Below are positions 1-7,340 of a stretch of 11,481 bases of DNA, one piece after another. A program made the translations under genes and the position numbers. The notes under the pieces are model-generated. The model worked only from the letters and a program-made list of their open reading frames with translations. It searched no databases and was not told where the DNA came from. The stretch's first letter is position 1. Every line of letters starts with the position of its first letter. Source of the DNA: Microcaldota archaeon (GTDB lineage: Archaea > Micrarchaeota > Micrarchaeia > Burarchaeales > JAKAKT01); assembly GCA_026396425.1 (NCBI GenBank), contig JAPLWU010000149.1, positions 1-11,481 on the forward strand, in the 5' to 3' direction.

Positions 1-1
1 G

Positions 2-2377
2 CTCGCCGCCCTGAAGCTTGGCTCGAAAAAGTCGATAGTCCTCTCGATACCATGCGTCTACCTCGTGCTCCTTCTCTCGGCCCTCTGGGGGTTCCCCAAC
101 TCCTCGTTCATGCCGGTCAACATGGGGATTGGGTACGTCGGGACGCAGGCCACTTTCCTGCGCTCTGCCAAGTCCGCGGTTGAGATGGGCGAGCTCTTCG
201 GGCAGGCGATGGGCGCCTTCTCCTATGCGTTCTCAATGGAAAACCTGCTAAAGGTGGGCTACACGATGGGCCTCGTTTCCTCAACCACGACAAAGCTTTT
301 CATCGAGGACTCGGCCCTGATACAGCTCGCCTGCTGGGCGCTCGCCATATTCCTCGTGGGCTACCTGCCGGCGAGGATACGGCACAGGTACAGGGAGACG
401 ATAGCTGCCCTCTCCTTCGCAATAGTGGTTGCCGGCTACTGGATGGCCTGCGAGATTTCCAGGGTCGAATTCAACCTGCTCATACTCGCGGCCTATGCCG
501 GCTCCGTCGCCCTTGTGGGGATATCCGACTACCGGCACGTGTATTTCACGCAGGAGAGGACGATAATAAAGGACGAGAAGACGCGCAAGTTCGGCAAGTT
601 CGGGATACAGGACATGAGCACGAGCTTCGGGGACGAGAGCCTCGCGGACTTCGGAGGCTATGAGAGCGTGAAGGAGGAGATAAAGGAAACCATAGTGTGG
701 CCCGTCCAGCAGAAGGAATTGACCGTCGCCTATGGGATAAAGCCTCCGAAAGGCGTGCTGCTTTTCGGGCCGCCCGGAACAGGCAAGACGATGCTCATGC
801 GCGTGCTTTCGAAAGAATTGGACATGGGCTTCTATTACGTGAAATGCTCGGAAATCCTTTCCCAGTGGTACGGCGAGAGCGAGAGAAACCTGAGCGAGAT
901 ATTCGCGGTTGCGAGGAAGAACGCGCCATGCGTTCTCTTCTTCGATGAGATTGACTCCATAGGCAAGAAGAGGGGCACGTACGGAACCGACGATGTCGCC
1001 CCGAGGATACTGAGCCTTATGCTTGAGGAGATGGACGGCATAAGGAGCGCAAAAGAAGCCATAATCGTAGGCGCTACGAACGTGCCGCATCTCCTGGACC
1101 CGGCCCTCCTAAGGCCGGGCAGGTTCGACAAGGTAATCTACATGCCCCTGCCAGACGAGGAGGCAAGGGAGGAGATATTCAAGGTGAGCTGCAAGGGAAT
1201 CCCGCTCGCGCAAGACGTGGATTTCGCAAGGCTGGCTAAAATAGCTGTGCGCTATTCCGGCGCAGACATAGCCAACGTATGCCGGGAGGCGGCGAGGCAC
1301 GCGGCCCGCGAGGCAATGAAGACGGACCGTATCGTGCCAGTTGAGATGAAACATTTTGTAGAAGTACTTGAGGCCATGAAGCCCAGCGTTACTCTCTCAC
1401 AGCTCCAGGACTACGATACGTTCAAGGTCGATTTCGAACGAAGGGGCGGGGTGATGAGGAAGAAGGAGGATGACAAGGGGGTACGGTGGAAGGACGTAGT
1501 GGGGCTCCAAGAGGTGCAAAAGGCGCTGGTTGAGGCGGTTGAAGTGCCGCTGCTCCATGCGGACCTCGTTAAGGAGTATAATGTCCACCCGCCAACTGGC
1601 GTGCTCCTGTTCGGGCCGCCCGGATGCGGCAAGACGCTCATAGTCAAGGCTGCCTCGCACGAGATGAAGGTGACTTTCATTTCCGTGAGCGGGGCAGAGC
1701 TGCTCAAACAGGGCTACGAAGGCGCTGTCAAGACCATAAGGGAGACTTTCAACAGGGCCAGGGAGAACTCGCCTGCAATAATTTTCATGGACGAGATGGA
1801 GGCCATAGCCCCTGAAAGGGGAGGCGGCTCGTCGCAGGTCATTGAAACTGTCGTTTCCCAGCTTCTCAACGAGATGGACGGGGTCAAGAACCTGCCGGAC
1901 GTCGTTGTAGTGGGCGCGACAAACAAGCCGTCAATGATTGACCCTGCGCTCATGAGGCCCGGTAGGTTCGACAAGATAATGTTCATCCCGCCCCCGGACG
2001 AGAAGGCGAGGAAGGAGATATTCGAGCTCAACCTCGAGGAGGCCCCGAAGGACGCGAGCGTCAACCTGGGCCAGCTCGCGAGGATAACCGGCGGCTTCAC
2101 GGGCGCCGACATCGCCTCCATATGCCAAGAGGCAAAGATGGTGCTCGTGAGGCGCAGGATAGCCGGCGAGAAGAACGTGCGGCTCCGCATGATTGGCTCG
2201 AATTGGTCGAGTACAAAATGTCCATTTTTGCCCGCTGGCAAAAATTGGAGGCCGCAATTTTCGCTTCGGCGAAAAATTGGAGAGCCGGGCTGCCGCATCG
2301 ATGCGGCAGCCGATTATTGGGGTTGGCACCGCCGTTGCCTGATCTTGGAGCAAGGATTCCAAAGTATGACCAGGTAA
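2..2377 (+). CDS. Membrane-anchored tandem AAA+ ATPase (CDC48/VAT-like), 5'-partial, 3' end probably disrupted
   Basis: The reading frame is open to the left edge, so the true start lies outside; the GTG at 65 would cut into the first membrane helix. About four hydrophobic segments are visible (near 32-91, 308-371, 395-454 and 470-529), followed by two AAA+ modules. D1 has Walker A GPPGTGKT (767-790), Walker B FFDEID (938-955), VGATN and RPGRFDK. D2 has Walker A GPPGCGKT (1613-1636), Walker B FMDEME (1784-1801), VGATNKP and DPALMRPGRFD (1940-1972). Both sites look catalytically complete. CDC48/VAT proteins use ATP to unfold or extract proteins; the membrane anchor suggests a membrane-linked unfoldase, which is inference. 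D1 is followed by the usual lid helix (HFVEVLEAMKPSVT), but D2 loses the equivalent after RLRM (2189-2191). The last 61 codons are encoded by hairpin DNA and resemble nothing in the family. The reduced D2 lid could impair function. The AAA+ identity is certain; the exact role is not. Confidence 0.9.
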   Translation, partial: LAALKLGSKKSIVLSIPCVYLVLLLSALWGFPNSSFMPVNMGIGYVGTQATFLRSAKSAVEMGELFGQAMGAFSYAFSMENLLKVGYTMGLVSSTTTKLFIEDSALIQLACWALAIFLVGYLPARIRHRYRETIAALSFAIVVAGYWMACEISRVEFNLLILAAYAGSVALVGISDYRHVYFTQERTIIKDEKTRKFGKFGIQDMSTSFGDESLADFGGYESVKEEIKETIVWPVQQKELTVAYGIKPPKGVLLFGPPGTGKTMLMRVLSKELDMGFYYVKCSEILSQWYGESERNLSEIFAVARKNAPCVLFFDEIDSIGKKRGTYGTDDVAPRILSLMLEEMDGIRSAKEAIIVGATNVPHLLDPALLRPGRFDKVIYMPLPDEEAREEIFKVSCKGIPLAQDVDFARLAKIAVRYSGADIANVCREAARHAAREAMKTDRIVPVEMKHFVEVLEAMKPSVTLSQLQDYDTFKVDFERRGGVMRKKEDDKGVRWKDVVGLQEVQKALVEAVEVPLLHADLVKEYNVHPPTGVLLFGPPGCGKTLIVKAASHEMKVTFISVSGAELLKQGYEGAVKTIRETFNRARENSPAIIFMDEMEAIAPERGGGSSQVIETVVSQLLNEMDGVKNLPDVVVVGATNKPSMIDPALMRPGRFDKIMFIPPPDEKARKEIFELNLEEAPKDASVNLGQLARITGGFTGADIASICQEAKMVLVRRRIAGEKNVRLRMIGSNWSSTKCPFLPAGKNWRPQFSLRRKIGEPGCRIDAAADYWGWHRRCLILEQGFQSMTR
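2197..2311. repeat. Array of four adjacent hairpins inside the 3' end of the ATPase frame
   Basis: Four inverted repeats follow each other. They are ctcga/tcgag (2197-2211); a 12-bp stem with one bulged base (2221-2232 with 2237-2249, core tttttgcc/ggcaaaaa); aattttcgc/gcgaaaaatt (2256-2264 with 2269-2278) closed by a c(ttcg)g tetraloop; and a perfect 24-bp palindrome (2288-2311, half-site ggctgccgcatc). Hairpins two and three are near-copies of each other, each ending in AAAAATTGGAG. The array starts where AAA+ similarity stops. It could be a repeat insertion, a transcription or processing signal, or the edge of a transferred segment. There is no T-run after it, which argues against a plain terminator. 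Confidence 0.75.
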
Positions 2378-2494
2378 TACAGCACTTGGCGAACGATTTG
2401 GGGGGCGGGCTACGACTGCGGGATTCGTCAATAGGCGTAAGCCCATTAAGCCAGCGTCGTAAGGTGAAAGTATTAACTGTAGTTCATGCTTTTG
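2378..2494. other. Intergenic stretch without a recognisable gene
   Basis: Between the ATPase stop codon and the S-layer promoter no reading frame on either strand has a convincing start plus ribosome site or a recognisable protein motif. A second + frame stays open through here (2122-2532), but it overlaps the ATPase gene out of frame and its translation is not family-like. I see no tRNA T-arm and no C/D-box pair. It may be degraded DNA left by the event that disrupted the ATPase 3' end. Confidence 0.5.
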
Positions 2495-2509
2495 CGAAAC
2501 CTTTAAATA
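2495..2509 (+). promoter_or_regulatory. Archaeal promoter (BRE + TATA) for the S-layer gene
   Basis: The sequence cgaaac followed by ctttaaata (2501-2509) matches a purine-rich BRE plus an archaeal TATA box. With the usual 22-27 base spacing, transcription should start near 2530. That leaves a leader of about 120 bases before the TTG start at 2650. No other TATA-like site lies closer to the gene. Confidence 0.7.
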
Positions 2510-2529
2510 GGTCAATTTTTTCAATACCA

Positions 2530-2649
2530 TAGAACTTCGATGATAGTCGGAACGTTCGACGAAGGAGTTCGATATGGAGACAGGTGTCGCCGTCGGTAAT
2601 CGTTGTAAAATATTCCAAGGCGGCGATGCATAGAAGATGAGGTGATATC
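2530..2649 (+). promoter_or_regulatory. Long, foldable 5' leader of the S-layer mRNA, with Shine-Dalgarno site
   Basis: The predicted leader can form two stem regions. The first is gaacttcg (2532-2539) with cgaaggagttc (2560-2570, three-base bulge), around an alternative inner stem gtcg/cgac (2546-2549 with 2557-2560). The second pairs 2584-2594 with 2619-2629, core tcgccg/cggcga, including three G-T pairs. A ribosome site gaggtgat (2639-2646) lies four bases before the TTG start and outside both stems. A structured leader could stabilise or tune a very abundant message; this is inference from hand folding only. Confidence 0.45.
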
Positions 2650-5274
2650 TTGAAGGGACTGAACGTAAAGAAAATGGCGGCTTTAGTAGCTGGTGCCGCC
2701 ATTCTGGGAGCGTCCCTTGCTGTTGCCGACCTGACATATGGCAGCACGCAAATCGTTAACCAGAATGGACAGCCAGTGGCGAAAGTCGTCGTAGGCGCGA
2801 GTGCCAAAGCCTCTGACGGCGTGGTTGCCGCGAACATTGCGGCAAAGATTGGCAACTCTGCCTACAAGAGCGAGACCCTGACAGCAACACTCCAGGGAAA
2901 GGCGACGTGCACAGTTACCGGCGGCGCAGGCTCCGGAGCGTGCCCGATCAGCAATGAGAAAGTCTACCTGGACGTGACACTGCCGGGAGTAGTCTCGGGA
3001 TCTGCCCAATTCAAGACCTACGTCAACGACTACGTTGACAAGTACCTTGAAGACAGAGCGACCATTACTGGGGCAAACACCCACAGCACCCTCACAGAGG
3101 TGAAGCCTATTTTTGCAGGAGGGAGCTACTCGACCACTGGAGCAGTTACGACAACTTCAGCTGAAGTTGCGGACGGAACAAACCAGCACGGAAGAAAAAT
3201 TTCCGGCTCTGACTTCCCGGCCCTTGCGACAACGACCCTCAGGGATCCGAGCGCAACCGGACAGTACACAGAGGAGCAGAGCGTGTGGGTATACGCCGGA
3301 ACAGTATATGACGCAACCGTGAAGGACGTGGTCGCGAACGCACCAGAAGTGGTGTACAAGATCGACTTCACGCACGACATATATGGTATACCGGTGTCTA
3401 CGTGCAGCAGCTACAACTCGAGCGCGTGTCTAGCCGCTGATGCGACGTCCACTGAACTGACGGCGAGGCACAGGGTGCCGGTGAGGTTCCTCGGTGAGGA
3501 CTGGATCATCAGCGCCCTAACGCCGCCCGCTACGACCGCCTTCTATAATTACGTACCGAGCGGTACGAATGTAGCAGAGGCGGACAGCTCGTCTATCAGC
3601 CTCGCCAAGGAGAGCGCCTACGGCGTTATCCATGTCGGCGAGAACATGACGGCTGGGGCATACACCGTAAAGCTGGCCGATATCGGCTTGGCGGAAACTA
3701 CTGGGAACATCCACCCTGCGGCTGTCGAGATATACGACTCGACTGGAGCTCTGCTGACTGAAACGAAGATAAACCCAGACGCGACGCTCAGCTGGAAGGC
3801 ACCTGACGGAACGACCGTGAAGATAAAGGTCTACCAGACACAGCCGGGTTACACCCTGCAGAGCAAGTGGGCTGAGATGGCCATCTACTCGAACGAGTTG
3901 ACCCTCACCCACAATGCGAATGTGGACAACACCGACAACAAGTACTGGAGGACATATCTGTACTGGTCCAAGAACCCGAACAACAACAACGTACCGACGC
4001 TGAAGACCATCCTTGTGGTGAAGGACTACGACGCGGCTCTGCAATTGACCAAGGGACAGAACCTTGGCCTGATTGCGAACCCGACGAAGTTCCAGCTAAG
4101 CTTTGGTGGCCTGAACTTGGAGAGCGCTGACTACGACACCCTTACGATGTCGATAGTCACGACTGCAATCTCCTACAGCCCGACCGGGAACCCAGCGTGC
4201 ACTGACAAGGTGCTTGTTGCGGCGCCAGTGAGCCTGTTGTATGTAAGGTCGCAGCTGACCTCGCCGTTCACGATGGAAGTAGCCAGCGTTGCGACGAACC
4301 AGTTCTATGTGGACCTGAACAACATAGCCACGGGCTTTACGGCGGGTCTGAACGTGACCAACGTGTACTACCAGCAGAGCAACATAGCCTGCTACTACAA
4401 CCTGACGAGAGGGTCCGGTGACAAGATAGCAAGCTATGCGGTTGGCGATGGAGCAAGCCAGAGCCTGACGTTTGGCAGAGTGAGGACGAACTCCACGACT
4501 GCGGGCCAAATAACCCTCAACATGTCTGAATACGCCTCCTCGACCAACGCATCTGCGATAGACGAGCTCTCCTTTGACCTGTCCAACAACACAGGCGGAG
4601 TGTGGCAGTTCAACGGATCTGCCAACAGCAACAGGGCAAAGTACTTGGCTGCAAGCCTGGGAACCGGCTACGTTGTGGGACCGTCTCAGTACAGCGCATC
4701 GGCCTTCTACGTCGACCCGGCATTCATCACAGAGCGCGGTTCGGTGTTCAGGAGCATGACCACGACAACCGCGTCCGTGAACGTCGCGAAGAAGATCGGA
4801 GAGGTCACCTACTACCTGAATACGGTAGGAACCTCGCCGAACGAGCCGACGCACATCACCCTCGCTGAGGGTGAGCAGCAGACCCTCGCCGGTGGCGTAA
4901 TAATAAAGGCCACCAAGATTGAGGAGACTGTTGGAGCGTGCACTTCGGCTGGCGGAGCCTGCGCGGTTGACATGACGCCTGTGAATGCGGTTCTCTCGAC
5001 AGGAGAGGACTCGGCTGCGGTAATAACCCCGTACAGCCTCATGTCGGACCTAGTTGTTCTGGATAGCTCGGCACCTGCCGGACTGGTCGTATCAGTCGGC
5101 GGGCCTGTGGTGAACACTGTCACCCAGGAAGCACTGTCCCAGGACAGCACTGTGAAGCTGGAGAAGAGCGGCGATGTCGTCGTGAAGCAGATTGGCAACA
5201 CAATTGTGGTTGCTGGTTACACGGCGGAAGACACCGCAACTGCCGGCAAGCAGTTCGTTGCAGGTCTGCAGTAA
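2650..5274 (+). CDS. S-layer protein (MJ0822-like family)
   Basis: This 874-residue exported protein should form the paracrystalline surface lattice. A signal peptide is clear: NVKK, a hydrophobic run, and a likely AVA cleavage site after residue 26. Mature DLTYGSTQIVNQNG and VVVGASAKASDGVVAANIAAKIG match the start of archaeal S-layer proteins of the methanococcal family (S_layer_N). The C-terminus, with VVSVGGPVVNTVTQEAL and QIGNTIVVAGYTAEDT, matches its C-terminal domain (S_layer_C). At least nine N-X-S/T sequons indicate N-glycosylation. Cysteines occur as pairs 12 to 14 residues apart in several places, suggesting short disulfide loops. There is no C-terminal membrane helix. The start is TTG at 2650: a stop (2638-2640) lies just upstream in frame, the next ATG (2674) would remove the basic end of the signal peptide, and a good ribosome site precedes the TTG. 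It has its own promoter and terminator, so it is probably monocistronic and strongly expressed. Confidence 0.92.
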   Translation: MKGLNVKKMAALVAGAAILGASLAVADLTYGSTQIVNQNGQPVAKVVVGASAKASDGVVAANIAAKIGNSAYKSETLTATLQGKATCTVTGGAGSGACPISNEKVYLDVTLPGVVSGSAQFKTYVNDYVDKYLEDRATITGANTHSTLTEVKPIFAGGSYSTTGAVTTTSAEVADGTNQHGRKISGSDFPALATTTLRDPSATGQYTEEQSVWVYAGTVYDATVKDVVANAPEVVYKIDFTHDIYGIPVSTCSSYNSSACLAADATSTELTARHRVPVRFLGEDWIISALTPPATTAFYNYVPSGTNVAEADSSSISLAKESAYGVIHVGENMTAGAYTVKLADIGLAETTGNIHPAAVEIYDSTGALLTETKINPDATLSWKAPDGTTVKIKVYQTQPGYTLQSKWAEMAIYSNELTLTHNANVDNTDNKYWRTYLYWSKNPNNNNVPTLKTILVVKDYDAALQLTKGQNLGLIANPTKFQLSFGGLNLESADYDTLTMSIVTTAISYSPTGNPACTDKVLVAAPVSLLYVRSQLTSPFTMEVASVATNQFYVDLNNIATGFTAGLNVTNVYYQQSNIACYYNLTRGSGDKIASYAVGDGASQSLTFGRVRTNSTTAGQITLNMSEYASSTNASAIDELSFDLSNNTGGVWQFNGSANSNRAKYLAASLGTGYVVGPSQYSASAFYVDPAFITERGSVFRSMTTTTASVNVAKKIGEVTYYLNTVGTSPNEPTHITLAEGEQQTLAGGVIIKATKIEETVGACTSAGGACAVDMTPVNAVLSTGEDSAAVITPYSLMSDLVVLDSSAPAGLVVSVGGPVVNTVTQEALSQDSTVKLEKSGDVVVKQIGNTIVVAGYTAEDTATAGKQFVAGLQ

Positions 5275-5276
5275 GT

Positions 5277-5316
5277 GAAAGTGGGTTAAACCCCGCTTTC
5301 TCCCCTTCTTTTTTAT
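5277..5316 (+). terminator. Terminator of the S-layer gene
   Basis: Three bases after the TAA stop, gaaagtggg (5277-5285) pairs with ccccgctttc (5292-5300, one G-T pair) around a short loop. A pyrimidine- and T-rich run (ttcttttttatttt) follows. Stem plus T-run fits an archaeal terminator, where the T-run is the essential part. Confidence 0.75.
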
Positions 5317-5328
5317 TTTCACGAACCC

Positions 5329-5450
5329 TAGCGCGAGCGCTAACAACACAACCAATCCGACAGCCACGCTCGGGCGTGGCTCGCGCGCCTTCGAAGGCGC
5401 GTCGCGGCCCCGGGGCCGCACTATTTTTTTTATTTTTTGTTTTTGTGGTG
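5329..5450. repeat. Array of four adjacent hairpins ending in a T-run
   Basis: Four inverted repeats follow each other: tagcgc/gcgcta (5329-5342); agccacgc/gcgtggct with a four-base loop (5362-5381); a perfect 18-bp palindrome with half-site cgcgccttc (5384-5401); and a perfect 16-bp palindrome gcggccccggggccgc (5404-5419). The last is followed by a long T-rich tract (5422-5450), so at least the distal part could act as a back-up terminator. The GC-rich repeats contrast with the AT-rich DNA on both sides. The array has the same build as the one at 2197-2311 but no shared sequence that I can see. Confidence 0.75.
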
Positions 5451-5451
5451 G

Positions 5452-5486
5452 TTTTAAATACAAGTTTCGGCATAATTTGGTGGGGA
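5452..5486 (+). promoter_or_regulatory. Promoter and ribosome site for the radical SAM operon
   Basis: A TATA-like box ttttaaata (5452-5460) sits about 35 bases before the ATG at 5491. This predicts a transcription start near 5482 and a very short leader. A ribosome-site-like ggtgggga (5479-5486) partly overlaps the expected start point, so either start selection is slightly upstream or this message is read almost leaderless. The upstream T-run could provide the usual AT-rich setting. Confidence 0.6.
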
Positions 5487-5490
5487 AGAC

Positions 5491-6444
5491 ATGATACTCG
5501 TACCTAGGCCACTTCAACAAAAGCCAAGAATCTCGACCGTAGTCGTGACCACGAAGTGCGAAAATAGTTGCAGGCACTGCGCGGCGAGGAACAGCGACGG
5601 CTCCTTCAGGTACGAACAGATGCATATGAAGCGCGACGTTTTGGAGGCGGCAATCGGGTTCGGGAGATTCAAGGACGTTGTCGAGCTGGCCGGAGGCAAT
5701 CCCCTGCTCTACAGGGACGGGGAAATGGGGATTGGCGACCTCGCGCTTGAATTAAAGACTGCCGGGGTTAAGCGGCTCGCGATGACGGTTTTTCCATTCC
5801 ACGGAAAGGATGAAGAAAACATCGCGGGCATGATGAGCCTATCAAAAGTCGCAGCCCACGTCGAACTCTGGATTTCCTTCAACGCTTTCGGAGTCGAGGG
5901 CGGCGAGCGGATAAACGTCCTGAATTTCGGGTACAGGCACGACGGAAAACAGGACCCGCCGGATATGCAGGAAAGGATGCGGTTCACAATAAATGCGGCA
6001 ATGGAAGCGGGCATCAGGAGAATATTGCCTGCGGTCAGGGTGTTGCCGTCGAATAAAGACCTTACCTTTACTTATTTGCCATACGGCGAGGATGCCGCCA
6101 GGCTGGTGGAATTCAATTTGGTAACCGGAATCGGCAGGGGAGTAGACGTTTGGAGGGAAGAGCTGGCCAGGATGGGCAATGATGCCGCGAGTGCGATAAA
6201 AAGCAGGCTTTACGGCTGCTTGTGGGATGGAAAGACGCTCACGGTCATGCCTGACGGGGCGCTTGTTCCCGGATGCAGGAGCGCGGGTTGCCTCGGGGTT
6301 CCGCCATTCCCAGCGACAATATTCGACTCGGTTGGAATGATACGCGAGGAGATGGAAGCGGAATACGGGTTCGCACGCGGACTTAAGGGAACGATTGATT
6401 TCTACCCGTGCGAGGTCCACGCGAGGAGAATGCCGATGGAGTGA
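5491..6444 (+). CDS. Radical SAM protein 1 of a tandem triplet, with SPASM/twitch-like C-terminal cysteines
   Basis: This 317-residue protein carries the radical SAM signature CX3CX2C at C23, C27 and C30 (KCENSCRHC), which binds the [4Fe-4S] cluster that cleaves S-adenosylmethionine. AGGNPLLYRDG takes the place of the common GGEP motif and SFNAFG looks like a barrel-strand motif. The C-terminal part has C243-X12-G256-X5-C262-X4-C267 and a final C307 in PCEVHAR. It resembles the first half of a SPASM or twitch domain (CX9-15GX4C) and could hold an auxiliary Fe-S cluster; this is inference. It is first in an operon: its stop lies five bases before the next start, and it is clearly paralogous to the two following genes. 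The reaction and substrate are unknown. Related SPASM/twitch enzymes modify peptides or proteins, but I see no precursor peptide gene here. The family call is firm; the function is open. Confidence 0.88.
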   Translation: MILVPRPLQQKPRISTVVVTTKCENSCRHCAARNSDGSFRYEQMHMKRDVLEAAIGFGRFKDVVELAGGNPLLYRDGEMGIGDLALELKTAGVKRLAMTVFPFHGKDEENIAGMMSLSKVAAHVELWISFNAFGVEGGERINVLNFGYRHDGKQDPPDMQERMRFTINAAMEAGIRRILPAVRVLPSNKDLTFTYLPYGEDAARLVEFNLVTGIGRGVDVWREELARMGNDAASAIKSRLYGCLWDGKTLTVMPDGALVPGCRSAGCLGVPPFPATIFDSVGMIREEMEAEYGFARGLKGTIDFYPCEVHARRMPME

Positions 6445-6449
6445 GGGAA

Positions 6450-7340
6450 ATGAAGCAGGCAATAAACGGACTCATAATAACCACGGTATGCGAAAACAAC
6501 TGCGACCACTGCGGCAGCAGCCCACAGAGGATAAGAAAGCACATGGGGAGGGACGTGATAGAAGCAGCGAAGGCTTTCGGGAGGTTCCACGAAGGCATCG
6601 GGCTTCATGGCGGCAACCCGCTGCTTTGGAGAGGGGAGAAGGGGGAGAGAATCGGAGACTTAGCCTTGGAGCTTAAGGAGAAAGGAGTGAAAAAGTTCTC
6701 CACGACAATAGCGCCCCTAAGCGAGAATGACGCGGACGGCATTGAGGGATTCAAAAGCCTTTCGAAGGTCGCCGGGGGCGTGCGTATCGCCGTATCATTC
6801 AATCCGTTCATGAGGGATGCGAACGGAACGAAAGTTTCTCTGGATGAGATGGCTGAGAGGTTCAAATTCACCGTAAGGCTCGCCCTGGAAATCAAAATAG
6901 GGGGGCTTCAGCACATGATACGCTATACGCCATCGACAAAAATGGAAACGCTTGAGAAATTCCCTCTTCCGCTTATGGAGGCTCCTGCTCAGGGCAAGCA
7001 GAGTTTGGTGTGGCCCGTGGGGAGGGCGCGCGGCATCTGGATTGAAGAAGCGAGAGGACTCCCTCCGGAGATGAACAGGATGCTGAGGGCGAGGGAGGAC
7101 GTTTGCAGTTGGGACGGCAGGAACTTCTTCGTGGTTTCGGATGGCTTGCTCGTCCCAGGATGCGAAAACATAGTTTGCACGAGGCTCGGGCTGCCCGTGT
7201 CGATATTCGATGACCCCGAGAGGATAGAGAAGAAGATGACGGAGGAACCTGAGCGCACAAAGGGCCTGAAGGGGAAATTCTTCCTGCCAGCCTGCGAGCT
7301 TCACGCCAGAATGGGCAGAAAGGAAGGGTGGAACAAATGA
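6450..7340 (+). CDS. Radical SAM protein 2 of the tandem triplet
   Basis: This 296-residue paralog of the preceding protein has CX3CX2C at C14, C18 and C21 (VCENNCDHC), HGGNPLLWRGEKG, then IGDLALELKEKGVKK as in its neighbour, and a SFNPF barrel motif. The C-terminal cysteines are C219-X12-G232-X5-C238-X4-C243 and C282 in ACELHAR, the same pattern as protein 1, so an auxiliary Fe-S cluster is plausible. I chose the ATG at 6450 because it follows the previous stop by five bases, has a gagtgaggg ribosome site, and aligns with the start of protein 3. An in-frame GTG at 6408 would add 14 residues inside the upstream gene and looks wrong. It overlaps the next gene by ATGA, indicating translational coupling. 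No reaction or substrate can be named. Confidence 0.87.
   Translation: MKQAINGLIITTVCENNCDHCGSSPQRIRKHMGRDVIEAAKAFGRFHEGIGLHGGNPLLWRGEKGERIGDLALELKEKGVKKFSTTIAPLSENDADGIEGFKSLSKVAGGVRIAVSFNPFMRDANGTKVSLDEMAERFKFTVRLALEIKIGGLQHMIRYTPSTKMETLEKFPLPLMEAPAQGKQSLVWPVGRARGIWIEEARGLPPEMNRMLRAREDVCSWDGRNFFVVSDGLLVPGCENIVCTRLGLPVSIFDDPERIEKKMTEEPERTKGLKGKFFLPACELHARMGRKEGWNK

Noticed and set aside
65..67. GTG as the start of the ATPase gene
   Set aside because: The frame is open upstream to the window edge and the residues before 65 begin the first hydrophobic helix, so the gene is partial rather than starting here.
2378..2500. Possible tRNA or C/D-box guide RNA
   Set aside because: There is no GGTTCGAATCC-like T-arm and no acceptor pairing. 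A GATGATA resembling a C box lies downstream of the only CTGA candidate, in the wrong order.
2122..2532. Second + strand reading frame across the ATPase end and the intergenic region
   Set aside because: Its first part is an out-of-frame shadow of the ATPase gene, its middle is made of the hairpins, and its last part has no ribosome site or recognisable motif.
1931..2737. Long minus strand frame opposite the ATPase end and the S-layer start
   Set aside because: It lies antisense to two well-supported genes and its translation has no family features.
5361..5419. CRISPR-like repeats
   Set aside because: The palindromes differ from one another and are not separated by spacers of constant length.
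6408..6449. Upstream GTG start for the second radical SAM gene
   Set aside because: It would overlap the previous gene by 37 bases and add residues absent from the aligned start of its paralog; ATG 6450 has better spacing and a ribosome site.
7328..7336. Upstream GTG start for the third radical SAM gene
   Set aside because: It adds only three residues; the ATG in the ATGA overlap aligns with the paralog start.
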